Numbered from the stretch's first letter, positions 16,261 to 25,561 are shown. The stretch is 64,000 nucleotides of DNA from Methanofastidiosum sp. (GCA_035362715.1 DAOSDU010000006.1:1-64000); one strand, 5' to 3'. Program-made: numbers and translations. Notes: generated by a model not told the origin, from the letters alone.

Positions 16261-16415
16261 TGCCATCCATGTACAGTGTAGAGGGAGACAAAGTAATTAA
16301 AAAGAACCCTTACTGCCCAAGGTGCGGCCCTGGCACATTTATGGCTGACCACAAGGACAGATTTGTATGCGGGAAGTGTGCGTACACACAATCAAAAAAA
16401 TTAGAAAAAAAATAG
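16260..16415 (+). CDS. rps27ae: Ribosomal protein S27ae
   Basis: The 51-residue zinc ribbon is CPRCGPGTFMADHKDRFVCGKC, here as two CxxC pairs (residues 19-22 and 37-40), the archaeal S27ae signature. Its ATG overlaps the S24e stop as TAATG. It is the last gene of the operon; an inverted repeat and T-run follow. Confidence 0.94.
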   Translation: MPSMYSVEGDKVIKKNPYCPRCGPGTFMADHKDRFVCGKCAYTQSKKLEKK

Positions 16416-16420
16416 ATAAT

Positions 16421-16450
16421 AACTATTGTTTAACAATAGTTAAACTTTTT
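16421..16450 (+). terminator. Inverted repeat plus T-run between the ribosomal operon and sepF
   Basis: AACTATTG (16421-16428) and CAATAGTT (16434-16441) form a perfect 8-bp inverted repeat around TTTAA, followed by a T-run (16445-16450). It begins 6 bases after the S27ae stop, which favours a terminator. It could instead be an operator for the sepF promoter about 30 bp downstream. Confidence 0.5.
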
Positions 16451-16471
16451 TAACTGCTGTTGTAAGCGAAA

Positions 16472-16547
16472 ACTATAAAAAGGGTTAGTTACATATTAAT
16501 AGTTAGCTTTAGTATTAATGATTAATATGGGCTCCATAAGGAGATGA
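16472..16547 (+). promoter_or_regulatory. sepF promoter and strong ribosome binding site
   Basis: ACTATAAAAAG (16472-16482) is a good TATA box. AAGGAGATGA (16538-16547), five bases before the ATG, closely matches the complement of the archaeal 16S rRNA 3' end. Confidence 0.6.
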
Positions 16548-16551
16548 TGTT

Positions 16552-17028
16552 ATGAGAAGACTCAATAAACTGTTTGGTAGGGATGATAGTCAAGACTACG
16601 GTGAGTACGATGAAAACTACTACCCTGATGAGTATTATCAAGATGAGGAAATTACGGAAGATGAATCATGGGCTGAAGGCGAAAGGTCAGAGTCTCCAAG
16701 GGCTATTAGAGAAGTAGAATCAATTCCATATGAAGAAGAAGTTCTAAAAAGAAACGATTTCATGGACTATGGGGTCGTTTATGTAAAATCTTTGAAGCTC
16801 AGAGGGCTTGGGGATATAAGAGATATTTCTAAACAGCTCTCAGAGGGACACATCCTGATAGTTGATATCGGTCTTTTGGCAGAGAGGGAACCGCTTGAAC
16901 TTAAGAGAGCCGTTGACCAGATCAAAGGTATCCTAAGAGGTATTGGCGGGGATATTGCTGGTATTAGTGAGCGAAAGATTTTAATAGCCCCTGCATCTGT
17001 CAAGATTGTAAGATCACATGAGCAATGA
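16552..17028 (+). CDS. sepF: Cell division protein SepF
   Basis: The first ~60 residues are a short basic amphipathic N-terminus (MRRLNKLFGR) and a long acidic, Tyr-rich linker. The C-terminal ~85 residues form the SepF core (VVYVKSLKLRGLGDIRDI ... GHILIVDIGLL ... GDIAGISERKILIAP). In archaea SepF anchors FtsZ to the membrane. It overlaps the ZPR1 gene by 11 bp, so the two are co-translated. Confidence 0.88.
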   Translation: MRRLNKLFGRDDSQDYGEYDENYYPDEYYQDEEITEDESWAEGERSESPRAIREVESIPYEEEVLKRNDFMDYGVVYVKSLKLRGLGDIRDISKQLSEGHILIVDIGLLAEREPLELKRAVDQIKGILRGIGGDIAGISERKILIAPASVKIVRSHEQ

Positions 17029-17602
17029 GAATGTAGAATGCGATTATTGCCCTTCGTGCAATAGAAAATCGCTCAGAGTAACCAATACTATTATTTCTAT
17101 CCCTTATTTTGGGGAAGTTCTAGATTTTACTATTCTTTGTAGTAACTGCGGTTATAGAAGGGCAGATATTATGCCAATAGAGAATAAAGAACCGTCAAGA
17201 TACTCTTTAAACGTTGAATCTGCCTGTGATGCAAGCATAAGAATTGTCAAATCTAGCACCTGCACCATTAGAATTCCTGAACTCGGGGTCACAGTTGAAC
17301 CTGGTCCCTTATCTGAAGGGTATATCAGCAATGTAGAAGGCCTACTTTCCAGGATATCAAAAGTTATCGGCATGGGAATGAAGATGGGGGAAGACGAAGA
17401 GAAAAAGAACGGTAAGGAATTAATTGACAGGATAAATAAGCTGATAGAAGGACGGGAAACTGTCTGCATAATCCTAGAAGATCCGTTGGGTTACAGCGCT
17501 ATTGCCTCGGATAAGGCTAGGAAGGAATCATTGACAAAAGAAGAATTAAAAGATCTGAAATATGGAGATTCAGATTTTGAAATAATACCAGATGCTTGTT
17601 AA
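17018..17602 (+). CDS. zpr1: ZPR1-type zinc finger protein
   Basis: The zinc finger is CPSCNRKS ... CSNCGYR at residues 11-45, followed by the ZPR1 beta-domain (PIENKEPSRYSLNV ... SSTCTIRIPELGVTVEPG ... GYISNVEGLL). Eukaryotic ZPR1 is a chaperone for translation factor eEF1A; archaeal members have one half of that protein. This copy has family length and overlaps the end of sepF. Confidence 0.9.
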   Translation: MSNENVECDYCPSCNRKSLRVTNTIISIPYFGEVLDFTILCSNCGYRRADIMPIENKEPSRYSLNVESACDASIRIVKSSTCTIRIPELGVTVEPGPLSEGYISNVEGLLSRISKVIGMGMKMGEDEEKKNGKELIDRINKLIEGRETVCIILEDPLGYSAIASDKARKESLTKEELKDLKYGDSDFEIIPDAC

Positions 17603-18492
17603 GAAGGTCTCTGCCAGTTCCAGTGGACTATATTTCCTGACTCGTCCATTTCTATATAGCAAACATATCTTGTAACTGATTGGTATTTCAGGTCTGCAGG
17701 CATATTTATTTTAAAAGTTTTATTAACTTTTTCGATAGTTGCCTTTTCATAATATACCCGTACTAGTTCGGGGTTTATTGTTCCACACTCGACTGGTAAG
17801 TTCTTACTTGCCTGATTATTGACAAATTCCAAAGCTAAAAACAAGGCATACTCCTCGTTTATCAGCTGATTTTGATAGGTGCTCTGAAGCTTATACATAG
17901 AGTTTCTTGCATCGACTAACTGATCCCTTAACATATCGTTTCTCTTGTTTAAACTGTCGTTTAGCTCTTTTAGGGTTGCATTCTCCTTCAAAAGTGCTTG
18001 AGCCTGTTTTTCAAGCTCAAAAATGTATGACTCTTTTGAGCCTAAATTAGTATCGATTTGCCTATTGGCACCGTAGAGTGAAAAAGAAGTTACTAAAACA
18101 ACGGAAAGTAAAAGAGATAGAACAACTGAAACTTTAAACCAGTTGATGTCTGGTTTCAAAGTAAAGTTCTTTCTTATTTTATTGTCAATATTCGTCGTTC
18201 TTTGCTTTTCGATTTGAATTACTTTATTAATTTCCTCGTTGGCTGGCTTAACTGGCTCAGGCTCGGTACGTCTTCTTAAAACCCTGTCATGCTTTTCTTT
18301 GTAGGCTTGATAAAAGGTATTAGAACGAATTTCTGGTATGGTATAGCTTGATGCACGGTCATTACTTGCTGTTTTTTTAGAAGCAACACGATGTAAAGGC
18401 TCTGTTTTATCTGTGAATCGCTCTTGAATTAGCCTTTTCTTCTCCTCTAGGCGCTTCAGCCTCCAAAAAATATCCAAATCATCATCATTCAT
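17599..18492 (-). CDS. Single-pass membrane protein with coiled coil, unknown function
   Basis: The 297-residue protein has a highly charged cytoplasmic N-terminus (about 115 residues), one transmembrane helix (VSVVLSLLLSVVLVTSFSLYG, roughly 122-143), then a coiled coil (about 155-205) and a small C-terminal domain with two cysteines ending in VHWNWQRPS. The topology resembles the product of the gene at 61987. It is convergent with ZPR1 (4-bp overlap of ends). A reverse-strand TATA box (CTTTATATATTGG, about 18521-18533) precedes it. No family is recognised. Confidence 0.6.
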   Translation of the reverse strand: MNDDDLDIFWRLKRLEEKKRLIQERFTDKTEPLHRVASKKTASNDRASSYTIPEIRSNTFYQAYKEKHDRVLRRRTEPEPVKPANEEINKVIQIEKQRTTNIDNKIRKNFTLKPDINWFKVSVVLSLLLSVVLVTSFSLYGANRQIDTNLGSKESYIFELEKQAQALLKENATLKELNDSLNKRNDMLRDQLVDARNSMYKLQSTYQNQLINEEYALFLALEFVNNQASKNLPVECGTINPELVRVYYEKATIEKVNKTFKINMPADLKYQSVTRYVCYIEMDESGNIVHWNWQRPS

Positions 18493-18548
18493 ATATTATC
18501 GCCAGCGCATACACACAGTGTAGTTACCAATATATAAAGATTTATGTT

Positions 18549-19475
18549 TTAAATCTTAACATCAATACCCAATTTCTCTATAATTTCTTTGTATCGGTTC
18601 CTAACTGTCACTTCTGTGACCTTTGCTACCTCTGAAACAGCCTTCTGGGTCCTTCTTTCACCCTCCATTATGGCTGCAAGATAGATTGCTGCTGCACAGA
18701 CTCCTGTTGGCCCCCTTCCTGATGTAAGACCAACCTTTATTGCGCCTTCTAATATATCCTGTGCTTTTCTTTGGACCTTTCCTGAAAGCCCTAACTCAGT
18801 GGCAAATCTTGGGATATAATCCACTGGGCTTGTTGGATAAAGTTTTATCTCTAATTCTCTTGTGATAAACCTGTAGCTTCTGCCAATTTCTTTTTTATCT
18901 ACTCTGGAATGTTCTACAATCTCATCCAAAGTTCTTGGAACTTTATATTCACGGCACGCTATGTAAATACATGCGGATGTTACTGATTCTATTGATCTAC
19001 CTCTAATAAGCCTCTTGTCAACGGCTTTTCGGTAAACCATTGCTGCACCTTCTCTAATGTTTCTTGGTAGGTGCAAGTGAGAAGAGAGTCTATCAAGTTC
19101 TGTTAAAGCGAAAGCTAAATTTCTATCTTTGGCATCTGCAACTTTAATTCGTTTATGCCATTTCCTCATTCTATATATCTGGGCTCTCCTACCTGCGCTG
19201 ATATCCCTTCCGTGGATATCCTTGTTTTTCCAGTCAATCATGGTGGAAAGACCCTTATCATGGATAGTGTAGGTCATAGGGGCCCCTACTCTACCTCTTT
19301 TCTCTCCTTGCTCATGGTCAAAAGCTCTCCATTCAGGACCTGTGTCGATGATATCTTCAGAAATTACAAGACCGCATTCATCACAAGTAACTTCAGCTCT
19401 AGAATAGTCCCGAATAAGTTTATGACTCCCACATTCAGGGCAAGCATGAACTTTCTTCGTCTCAGTTTTTTCCAT
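18549..19475 (-). CDS. tfb: Transcription initiation factor TFB
   Basis: The N-terminal zinc ribbon (CPECGSHKLIRDY ... CDECG) is followed by the B-finger region (GPEWRAFDHEQGEKRGRVGAP) and two cyclin folds, each with the repeated motif (ACIYIACREYKVPRTLDEI and AAIYLAAIMEGERRTQKAV). The length of 308 residues is normal. It recruits RNA polymerase to TATA/BRE promoters. A TATA box (reverse strand GCTATATAAATG) lies about 25-35 bases upstream. Confidence 0.96.
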   Translation of the reverse strand: MEKTETKKVHACPECGSHKLIRDYSRAEVTCDECGLVISEDIIDTGPEWRAFDHEQGEKRGRVGAPMTYTIHDKGLSTMIDWKNKDIHGRDISAGRRAQIYRMRKWHKRIKVADAKDRNLAFALTELDRLSSHLHLPRNIREGAAMVYRKAVDKRLIRGRSIESVTSACIYIACREYKVPRTLDEIVEHSRVDKKEIGRSYRFITRELEIKLYPTSPVDYIPRFATELGLSGKVQRKAQDILEGAIKVGLTSGRGPTGVCAAAIYLAAIMEGERRTQKAVSEVAKVTEVTVRNRYKEIIEKLGIDVKI

Positions 19476-19531
19476 ATTATTTAAAGCAACCGTAACATTT
19501 ATATAGCTATTGGTACAATAAAAGTCTCTAA

Positions 19532-21508
19532 TTAGGCCTTATAATCTGATTTTCTTTGTTCTTTATAATCTTTAATTATTTTAAGAAGTTTATTTGACTC
19601 TCTTTCTTTTTTAAGAGCCATTAATAGTTTTTTTTCTTTTTTATAGACTAAATCAAAGCTTTCTTTGTCTATTATAACGAACTTCGAAATTACCTCCATT
19701 TTTATATCTTTCGAATCGATTATCGGTATTTCAATATCGATTAGCTCTTCTTGAGCCTGATGCGATATCTTACCCAATATTAGAACAGCTTTGACTTTTA
19801 TCTCAGATAGCATCTTGGAAGCTTCTGCCCCTCCACCTGTGGCGTCTTTTAAAAAAACTACATCGCCTTCGGTAAGATCCTGATTTTTTACAAGATTTTT
19901 AATGCCGTCGATAGAAAAAACAGGTAAAACCTTACCGATGATTATGTCCTCAGATTCCATTAGCGGCTTTAATTCTTTTAGCCTTTTGTTTTCCTCAGTG
20001 AGCAAATTTACTTTGCTTTTTAGGATATCGACACTTTTTCTAAGTGAAGTTATCTCAAAATTCTTAGTTTTTATTACATTGTCCTTCAAAGCTTCTTTTT
20101 TTTGCCTGTCCAGGATATCGAAAAGTTTTCTTTCAAGGGATATAATTGTTGAATCTTTCTCTTGAAGTTTCCTTTTCATGTCAAAGCTTTCCAACTGAAG
20201 TTTTTCAAAATCCTTTTTCAATAAGGTCTGCTTATCTTTGTAATTTTCGATTATTTTTGACTGTTCTAGAATTACTTCGTCAGGATTTTTCTGCTCAATT
20301 TTTATCTCGTCTTCTTTTTTCAGCAAATCTTCTTTGACTTTGTCAAAGGCTTCTTTTATTGGCATGCCCTTAATGACTTCGCCTATTATCCTAGAGCTGT
20401 AAGGCGATAGCTCTTGGGGTATTTTTGATTTTATCTGCGTAAACTTATTCTTATAGTGTAGATAAGCCTTTAATGCTGCTGAGAGAGCATCCCTCTCGTG
20501 GGCGTTCGTTGCTTCTTGATCCTTTGACAGCTCATTTTTTTCTTTGACGGGGATCGATAGAGAAGGCACATAAAGAATAGAATCAAACGAGGTACTCAAC
20601 TTTTCAATATACCCAGAAGGCGGATTTACATCAGATCCGAATATTAGGGGATAGCCGTACTTTCTTATCTCTTCCTTGACATCTGACATTGAAAAACTTC
20701 TTTTAGAGGTGATAGCAAGCACATTTCCTTCAAGATCTAGTACTGAAAGGCCAACTGTTGTTCCTGGATCAACCCCGACAATGACATACCTGTCTTTGAT
20801 GTTTGATACTTCAACCTTCTTTTCAAATGGTTCGTATTCAATGGAGCTTTTTTTAAGTGGCCTAACATCTATCCTTATATCGCCTCTGCTGCTTTTGATG
20901 GGGATATTTTCAAAGTTAGAGTATACTTTGAAGGTGCCTTTTGAAAATCCCCCTTCCCGCTCAACTACCTCAAGGTCAAAATTAAATCCTTCGTTTTTAA
21001 GTTCCTTCTCGATGTCTCTGACCTTGTATTTGATAAGGGCAAAAGTCCTTCGCTGGTATCTGCCTTGTGAGTAGCCCCCTCTCCCAAGACTCCTGCCGCT
21101 TGAAACAAGTATCTCAGTTTCATCTTCATAAAGCTTTAATTTGTAGCCGACTCCTTCGAAGGGCAATCTCGCAAGTGCGTATGCCTCATCAAAAGGATTT
21201 TTTGGATTTAGATTTATCCTGTATCTTTTTGCAAGCGCCGGGAGAGAAGTAAAGTCATTAAACTTTCCAGTAACTTGAACTATTGAAACATACTTTGAAA
21301 GTTTCTCTAAATCATTTTTAGAGAATTCTTCGGTAGAATCGATTCCCATGTAAGTGGGAGAGTAATTTTTTATTAGTTTCAAAAGTTTAAGCTTTGGCCC
21401 GCTTTCCTTCAAAACAGTCAAAAATCTGTTTTCTTCCCTCGAAAGTATGACCATTGCATAAATTCTTGGGTCACGGGAGATTATGTCAACTCCCAGAGAT
21501 ATTTCCAT
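19532..21508 (-). CDS. DUF460 protein with RuvC/RNase H-like core and coiled coil
   Basis: The 658-residue product has an N-terminal ~240-residue region, then VGVDPGTTVGLSVLDLEGN (about residue 245), an RNase H/RuvC-like first strand with Asp, and NAHERDALSAALKAY (about residue 335), which looks like the closing acidic helix of that fold. A long coiled coil spans roughly residues 390-510 and is followed by a small C-terminal domain. DUF460 proteins are archaeal and of unknown function; a nuclease activity is inferred from these residues. The ATG at 21508 has a GGGTG at good spacing. Confidence 0.8.
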   Translation of the reverse strand: MEISLGVDIISRDPRIYAMVILSREENRFLTVLKESGPKLKLLKLIKNYSPTYMGIDSTEEFSKNDLEKLSKYVSIVQVTGKFNDFTSLPALAKRYRINLNPKNPFDEAYALARLPFEGVGYKLKLYEDETEILVSSGRSLGRGGYSQGRYQRRTFALIKYKVRDIEKELKNEGFNFDLEVVEREGGFSKGTFKVYSNFENIPIKSSRGDIRIDVRPLKKSSIEYEPFEKKVEVSNIKDRYVIVGVDPGTTVGLSVLDLEGNVLAITSKRSFSMSDVKEEIRKYGYPLIFGSDVNPPSGYIEKLSTSFDSILYVPSLSIPVKEKNELSKDQEATNAHERDALSAALKAYLHYKNKFTQIKSKIPQELSPYSSRIIGEVIKGMPIKEAFDKVKEDLLKKEDEIKIEQKNPDEVILEQSKIIENYKDKQTLLKKDFEKLQLESFDMKRKLQEKDSTIISLERKLFDILDRQKKEALKDNVIKTKNFEITSLRKSVDILKSKVNLLTEENKRLKELKPLMESEDIIIGKVLPVFSIDGIKNLVKNQDLTEGDVVFLKDATGGGAEASKMLSEIKVKAVLILGKISHQAQEELIDIEIPIIDSKDIKMEVISKFVIIDKESFDLVYKKEKKLLMALKKERESNKLLKIIKDYKEQRKSDYKA

Positions 21509-21554
21509 TGATGCACCCAAAACTTTATCTTTATCCTAATATTTTCTTCTCTTG

Positions 21555-22247
21555 ATGTTTTATATAATTTTTGTAGAGCCGGAAACCTCGGGAAATATTG
21601 GCAGCGTTGCGAGGGTTATGAAAAATTTCGGTTTCTATGACCTTATTCTAGTCAATCCAGTTGAGATTGACGATGAGGCGTACAAATTAGCGGTCCATGC
21701 AGAAGATATTTTGAAATCTGCCATAATTGTAGGAAGTCTGGAAGAGGCTCTAAAATATGTTGACGTATCTGTTGCAACAAGCGTAAATACAAGCGGCGGA
21801 GTCTTGAGGAATTATACCCCTGTTGAGAGTCTGGCCAAGAAGATACCCTCTGATTTTAAAGTGGGAATAGTGCTGGGCAGGGAAAGCAGTGGCCTTAGAA
21901 ATCAAGAAGTTGAGATGTGCGATACAATGACTACAATCCCCACCGATAAAAGGTATCCGACGATGAATGTTTCACATGCTCTTTCAATAATACTCTATGA
22001 AATATTCAAATCCAAATGCTCTATTAAAATAAATCCTCTTGAAGGAAAGGAAATAATTGAAAAGAATCTATTGATGGAGGATTTCAAAAAGATATTGGCG
22101 CATGTTGAGGAGCGAGAATACAGAAGAGATAACGCTATGACAGTCTTCAAGCACGTTTTAACGAGAGGGTTTAATACACAGCGCGAGATATATACCCTAA
22201 AGGGAATTTTTAGAAGGATTGTTTTGAAGCTTGAAGGTGAGCTTTAA
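21555..22247 (+). CDS. trmJ: SPOUT-family RNA 2'-O-methyltransferase, TrmJ-like
   Basis: The N-terminus FVEPETSGNIGSVARVMKNFG is the first SpoU motif; VGIVLGRESSGLRNQEV is the second and form the SAM-binding trefoil knot with TMNVSHALSIILYEI. Length (~230) and a C-terminal helical tail fit archaeal TrmJ, which methylates the ribose of cytidine 32 in tRNA; other SpoU targets are possible. The ATG at 21555 is adjacent to a TTG. It is divergent from the DUF460 gene. Confidence 0.85.
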   Translation: MFYIIFVEPETSGNIGSVARVMKNFGFYDLILVNPVEIDDEAYKLAVHAEDILKSAIIVGSLEEALKYVDVSVATSVNTSGGVLRNYTPVESLAKKIPSDFKVGIVLGRESSGLRNQEVEMCDTMTTIPTDKRYPTMNVSHALSIILYEIFKSKCSIKINPLEGKEIIEKNLLMEDFKKILAHVEEREYRRDNAMTVFKHVLTRGFNTQREIYTLKGIFRRIVLKLEGEL

Positions 22248-22287
22248 AGAATAACTAATTTAAATATCATGTTCTTATTGTAAAATA

Positions 22288-23244
22288 ATGTTTGAGGTAT
22301 TTTATCTTGAAGGAGAAATACAGAGGGAAATAGCATCTCCTGAGAGGCTAAAAGAGTTAGTTGAAAAGGGCACAAGATTATGGATTGACCTAATTGATTC
22401 AACAAATGCAGAGATATCCTATCTTGGTGATCTCTTCGATTTACACCCTGTGACTGTAGAAGACTTAAGTGATGAAGGGACAAGGGTCAAGATAGAAGTT
22501 TTTGATGACTATAATTTCATTGTATTCTATAATGTTTTCATGGATACAAAGATTAACAAGTATGAGTATGATGTTGTAATAAGTGATAATTACATTATAA
22601 CAAAAGACATGAGAAAAGAGATCAAGATTTTAGAAAAAATAAAAAATGATAAGAAGGCTCTCTCAAAAATACTGAACAAAGGACCTGACTTTCTATTGCA
22701 TATTATAATGGATAGGATCATAGACTCCTACTTTTTGGTTCTGGATAGACTTGATATTGTAATAGAAGAAACAGAAGATGAACTGTTTAATGGCGGAGAT
22801 AAAGAGTGCATAATGAAAGTTATTACACTTAAGAGGGATGTTTCTCTTTTCAAAAGAATAGTTGTTTCAGAAAGAGAAGAGCTATTAGGCCTATTAAGAA
22901 AAGAATCCATGTTTATTTCAGATGAAACTAAAATCTATTTCAGAGACAACTATGATAGCATCATAAGTATCTTCGATTCCCTTGATTCGATGAGGGATTC
23001 CTTAATTGGAATACAAGACACTTATTTATCTTATACCTCGAACAAATTAAACGAGATAATGAAGGTTTTGACCATAATTGCGACAATAATGATGCCTCTG
23101 ACCCTAATTACCGGTATATATGGGATGAACTTTGATGTTATGCCTGAGTTAAAGTCACCTTACGGATATTATTCTATACTTTTGCTGATGCTTGCTATTG
23201 GTCTTTCGATGGTTTATTATTTTAAGAGAAAAGGATGGATGTAG
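22288..23244 (+). CDS. corA: CorA-family magnesium/divalent cation channel
   Basis: The 318-residue protein has an acidic cytoplasmic N-terminal domain and a long helix leading to two C-terminal transmembrane segments. The pore motif YGMN is present in GIYGMNFDVMPELKSPYGYY, followed by the second membrane helix and a basic tail (KRKGWM). It is full length. Its stop codon abuts the stop of the convergent membrane protein gene. Confidence 0.92.
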   Translation: MFEVFYLEGEIQREIASPERLKELVEKGTRLWIDLIDSTNAEISYLGDLFDLHPVTVEDLSDEGTRVKIEVFDDYNFIVFYNVFMDTKINKYEYDVVISDNYIITKDMRKEIKILEKIKNDKKALSKILNKGPDFLLHIIMDRIIDSYFLVLDRLDIVIEETEDELFNGGDKECIMKVITLKRDVSLFKRIVVSEREELLGLLRKESMFISDETKIYFRDNYDSIISIFDSLDSMRDSLIGIQDTYLSYTSNKLNEIMKVLTIIATIMMPLTLITGIYGMNFDVMPELKSPYGYYSILLLMLAIGLSMVYYFKRKGWM

Positions 23245-25053
23245 TCATATTTTCTCTAATATTATTAGAGCCCCTCCAATGTCTCCTCTCTCATATAACT
23301 GGGCCATTGCCATTAGTTCTTCTTTTACTCTTGTCATTTCTTGGCCTTCGGCATAGGAAATTTTCTGAGATTTATTTCTCAAGATAATAGATGACCTTTC
23401 AAGTATCTTCTTCCCTTTTTCGTCAGGTGCTCCTTTTGATAATTGATTAAGTTTATCAGAGACATCCAAGAGAAGTTTCATTGTTAATTCCCTGTCAGTG
23501 TCTAAAGATATTGAAGCTTTTCTTATTTGAGTAGAAACTTCTGTTAATATTTGAGGCAATCTAGGTTGATCTTGTGGTAATATTATCTGTTCCATCTTAG
23601 TGGCATCGTAGACTATGAACTGGCCAAATGTTTCTATAATCATGTCTTTGGGAAAATTAATTCTCTGCCTATCACCTATTTCCATTACACCATAATTTGC
23701 ACCGGCTGGAGGCGATTTGCCCATATCTTCATTTGTAACTTCCCTCCACATACCATTGTCAGTTCTCCTATCAGTGAAGAGGGATATACAGGTTGCTATT
23801 GGCCCACCCTGAACATGAATTATTTCGTCTTGGTCTGTATTATTTTTTATGAAATTGTAAAGATTAAAGGCATTCTCAGAAACGTAAGGGCTTATTTTGA
23901 GCGTACGTAGCTTAATGCCCATCAATGCATTCAAATTTTCTTTTAGAGGTGTTGATTGAATGACAACTGGGGCAACTCCCTGCATGGGTCCTGCTTCGCC
24001 AACTGGATTTGGGCCATATTTTAGCTGTGGTGGTGGGGCGCCTGCCATAGTTGGCCCGATTGATCTTAATCTAAGTGTGGGCTCCCCTGTGTAAGAAATT
24101 ACCAAAAAAGCTATTAAAAATACATAGAATGCATTCTTATCTATTCTTTTTGAAGTCTCATAAGCACCTACGGCCATTATGATTGCAAGTATCACTGGGG
24201 CATGCATAAAGAACCTAAATCCATACAACGCCCCTATAAGGAGTGTTGAAGGAACTGTTGCCAGGAGTAGTATGTCTTTTGTATCTCTTCTTTTTGCAAG
24301 GAAGTACACACCCAAAATCGCAAACAGTATAGTTACAATACCAATTGTAGGCATATTTGCAAAGGATGACCAGTTTCCGTGAATCCAGTCACGATTCAAC
24401 AATACATGGACTGCCCATGGACTAAAAGTGATTAAGGATATTATTATTATCTTTAAGGAATACTTCAGGTAGTCTCGTTTCAATACTCCAAATATACCTA
24501 TTGCAAGAACCACTAAAAATGAAGAAAAATGCGTCCATAAAAATATTGAAAGTAAGGCTATTGAAAGAATTGTCTTTTTTCGATATACTGCCCACATTGC
24601 CAAAGGAAAGAGTGCAAATATTAGAGAAGTCGGTGCTATTGAAATCTGCCACCACCAGTAATTGTAGGAAGCTGAAAGAATCACTACCGACAATAATCCG
24701 ACTTTCTTTCCAAAAAGATCCCTTGAAACAAAGAATGTTGAAAGAAGCGAAACTGGGTAGATAAGAATCCCGTAAAACTTCTGGATTGTTACCCATCCCA
24801 TACCTAAGATATTTGTGGCTGCAAATAGCAAATGAAGAAATGGAGGATAAAGGTGAGGTCTCCCTATGGGTGCGAACTCATAGTAATCCCATAAGAAAGT
24901 TTTGTGTTCGACAAACATCCTAGCAATCATCAGGTGGTACGACCAATCTTTCTGGTCAGCAGGGAGATTTTCAATATTTAAGATTAAAAGAACAGTATGA
25001 AATAAAATGACTGATAAAGCTGCAATATCAAGATAGGATAGGCCTTTTTTCAT
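23245..25053 (-). CDS. Polytopic membrane protein, probable GT-C-type glycosyltransferase
   Basis: The first ~350 residues contain about ten hydrophobic helices. The first external loop has acidic residues and aromatic motifs (DQKDWSYHLMIARMF ... GRPHLYPPFLHLL) as in GT-C membrane glycosyltransferases. The rest (about 360-602) is a soluble domain rich in Gly/Pro, then helices. It lacks a clear STT3 WWDYG motif, so it is not the oligosaccharyltransferase. It may add sugars to lipid carriers or surface proteins; the substrate is unknown. Confidence 0.6.
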   Translation of the reverse strand: MKKGLSYLDIAALSVILFHTVLLILNIENLPADQKDWSYHLMIARMFVEHKTFLWDYYEFAPIGRPHLYPPFLHLLFAATNILGMGWVTIQKFYGILIYPVSLLSTFFVSRDLFGKKVGLLSVVILSASYNYWWWQISIAPTSLIFALFPLAMWAVYRKKTILSIALLSIFLWTHFSSFLVVLAIGIFGVLKRDYLKYSLKIIIISLITFSPWAVHVLLNRDWIHGNWSSFANMPTIGIVTILFAILGVYFLAKRRDTKDILLLATVPSTLLIGALYGFRFFMHAPVILAIIMAVGAYETSKRIDKNAFYVFLIAFLVISYTGEPTLRLRSIGPTMAGAPPPQLKYGPNPVGEAGPMQGVAPVVIQSTPLKENLNALMGIKLRTLKISPYVSENAFNLYNFIKNNTDQDEIIHVQGGPIATCISLFTDRRTDNGMWREVTNEDMGKSPPAGANYGVMEIGDRQRINFPKDMIIETFGQFIVYDATKMEQIILPQDQPRLPQILTEVSTQIRKASISLDTDRELTMKLLLDVSDKLNQLSKGAPDEKGKKILERSSIILRNKSQKISYAEGQEMTRVKEELMAMAQLYERGDIGGALIILEKI

Positions 25054-25144
25054 TTAAACAATTATGTTAAGGCATATTAAATAGTTTTCCAGTGACTAGC
25101 AATATATATTTAAATTGAATTTTAAAAATTTAATTGGTGGCTTT

Positions 25145-25459
25145 ATGAACTTCCTTTTCGATGAGGACAAGAAGAAAGGCAGCTATGAAGTTGAAACTTT
25201 GAAGGATTCTATCAGGCGAATCAAACGTAATCTTGATGAGATATACAAAGAGATAGAAGAAATTGAAAGCAGGGTCTTTAATGAAAGTGACCTTTTTGAA
25301 ATAAGGGAAAATGATCATGATGATTATGTTAAAAATGCCATTAATAGAAAAAGGCCGGCCCGCTTAGATAATGACGTTTCATCGTTTGAAGTAGATGATA
25401 GACCCAAATCTTATAACAGTAATGATTTTGCCAAAAAGCTTGAAGATTACGATGGATAG
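25145..25459 (+). CDS. Small charged protein with predicted coiled coil
   Basis: The ATG at 25145 follows a GGTGG ribosome binding site (25136-25140); a TTG ten codons upstream is less likely. The ~104-residue product has a helix of about 35 residues (TLKDSIRRIKRNLDEIYKEI...) suited to a coiled coil, and an acidic, low-complexity C-terminus. No family is recognised. It lies alone between the GT-C gene and cdc48. Confidence 0.5.
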   Translation: MNFLFDEDKKKGSYEVETLKDSIRRIKRNLDEIYKEIEEIESRVFNESDLFEIRENDHDDYVKNAINRKRPARLDNDVSSFEVDDRPKSYNSNDFAKKLEDYDG

Positions 25460-25505
25460 TCTCTTTATTTTTTCTAGATAGCCAATTTTATTATTTTTAA
25501 CCGTA

Positions 25506-25555
25506 AAATTTATAAAGGATTACTTTCACTTTATATTAAGTTAACTTAATGTTAA
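25506..25555 (+). promoter_or_regulatory. cdc48 promoter with palindromic operator shared with the Phr-like gene
   Basis: A TATA box (AAATTTATAAAGG, 25507-25519) is followed at the expected transcription start by TAAGTTAACTTAATGTTAA (25537-25555). Its first part is the perfect palindrome TTAAGTTAACTTAA (25536-25549). The same 19-bp element with 16 matches lies at 57121-57139, before the Phr-like regulator gene. Binding there should block initiation. Confidence 0.6.
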
Positions 25556-25561
25556 TATATT

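Noticed and set aside
23245..25053. Oligosaccharyltransferase AglB/STT3
   Set aside because: The expected WWDYG catalytic motif is absent and the C-terminal domain is unlike STT3; only a general GT-C-like call is justified.
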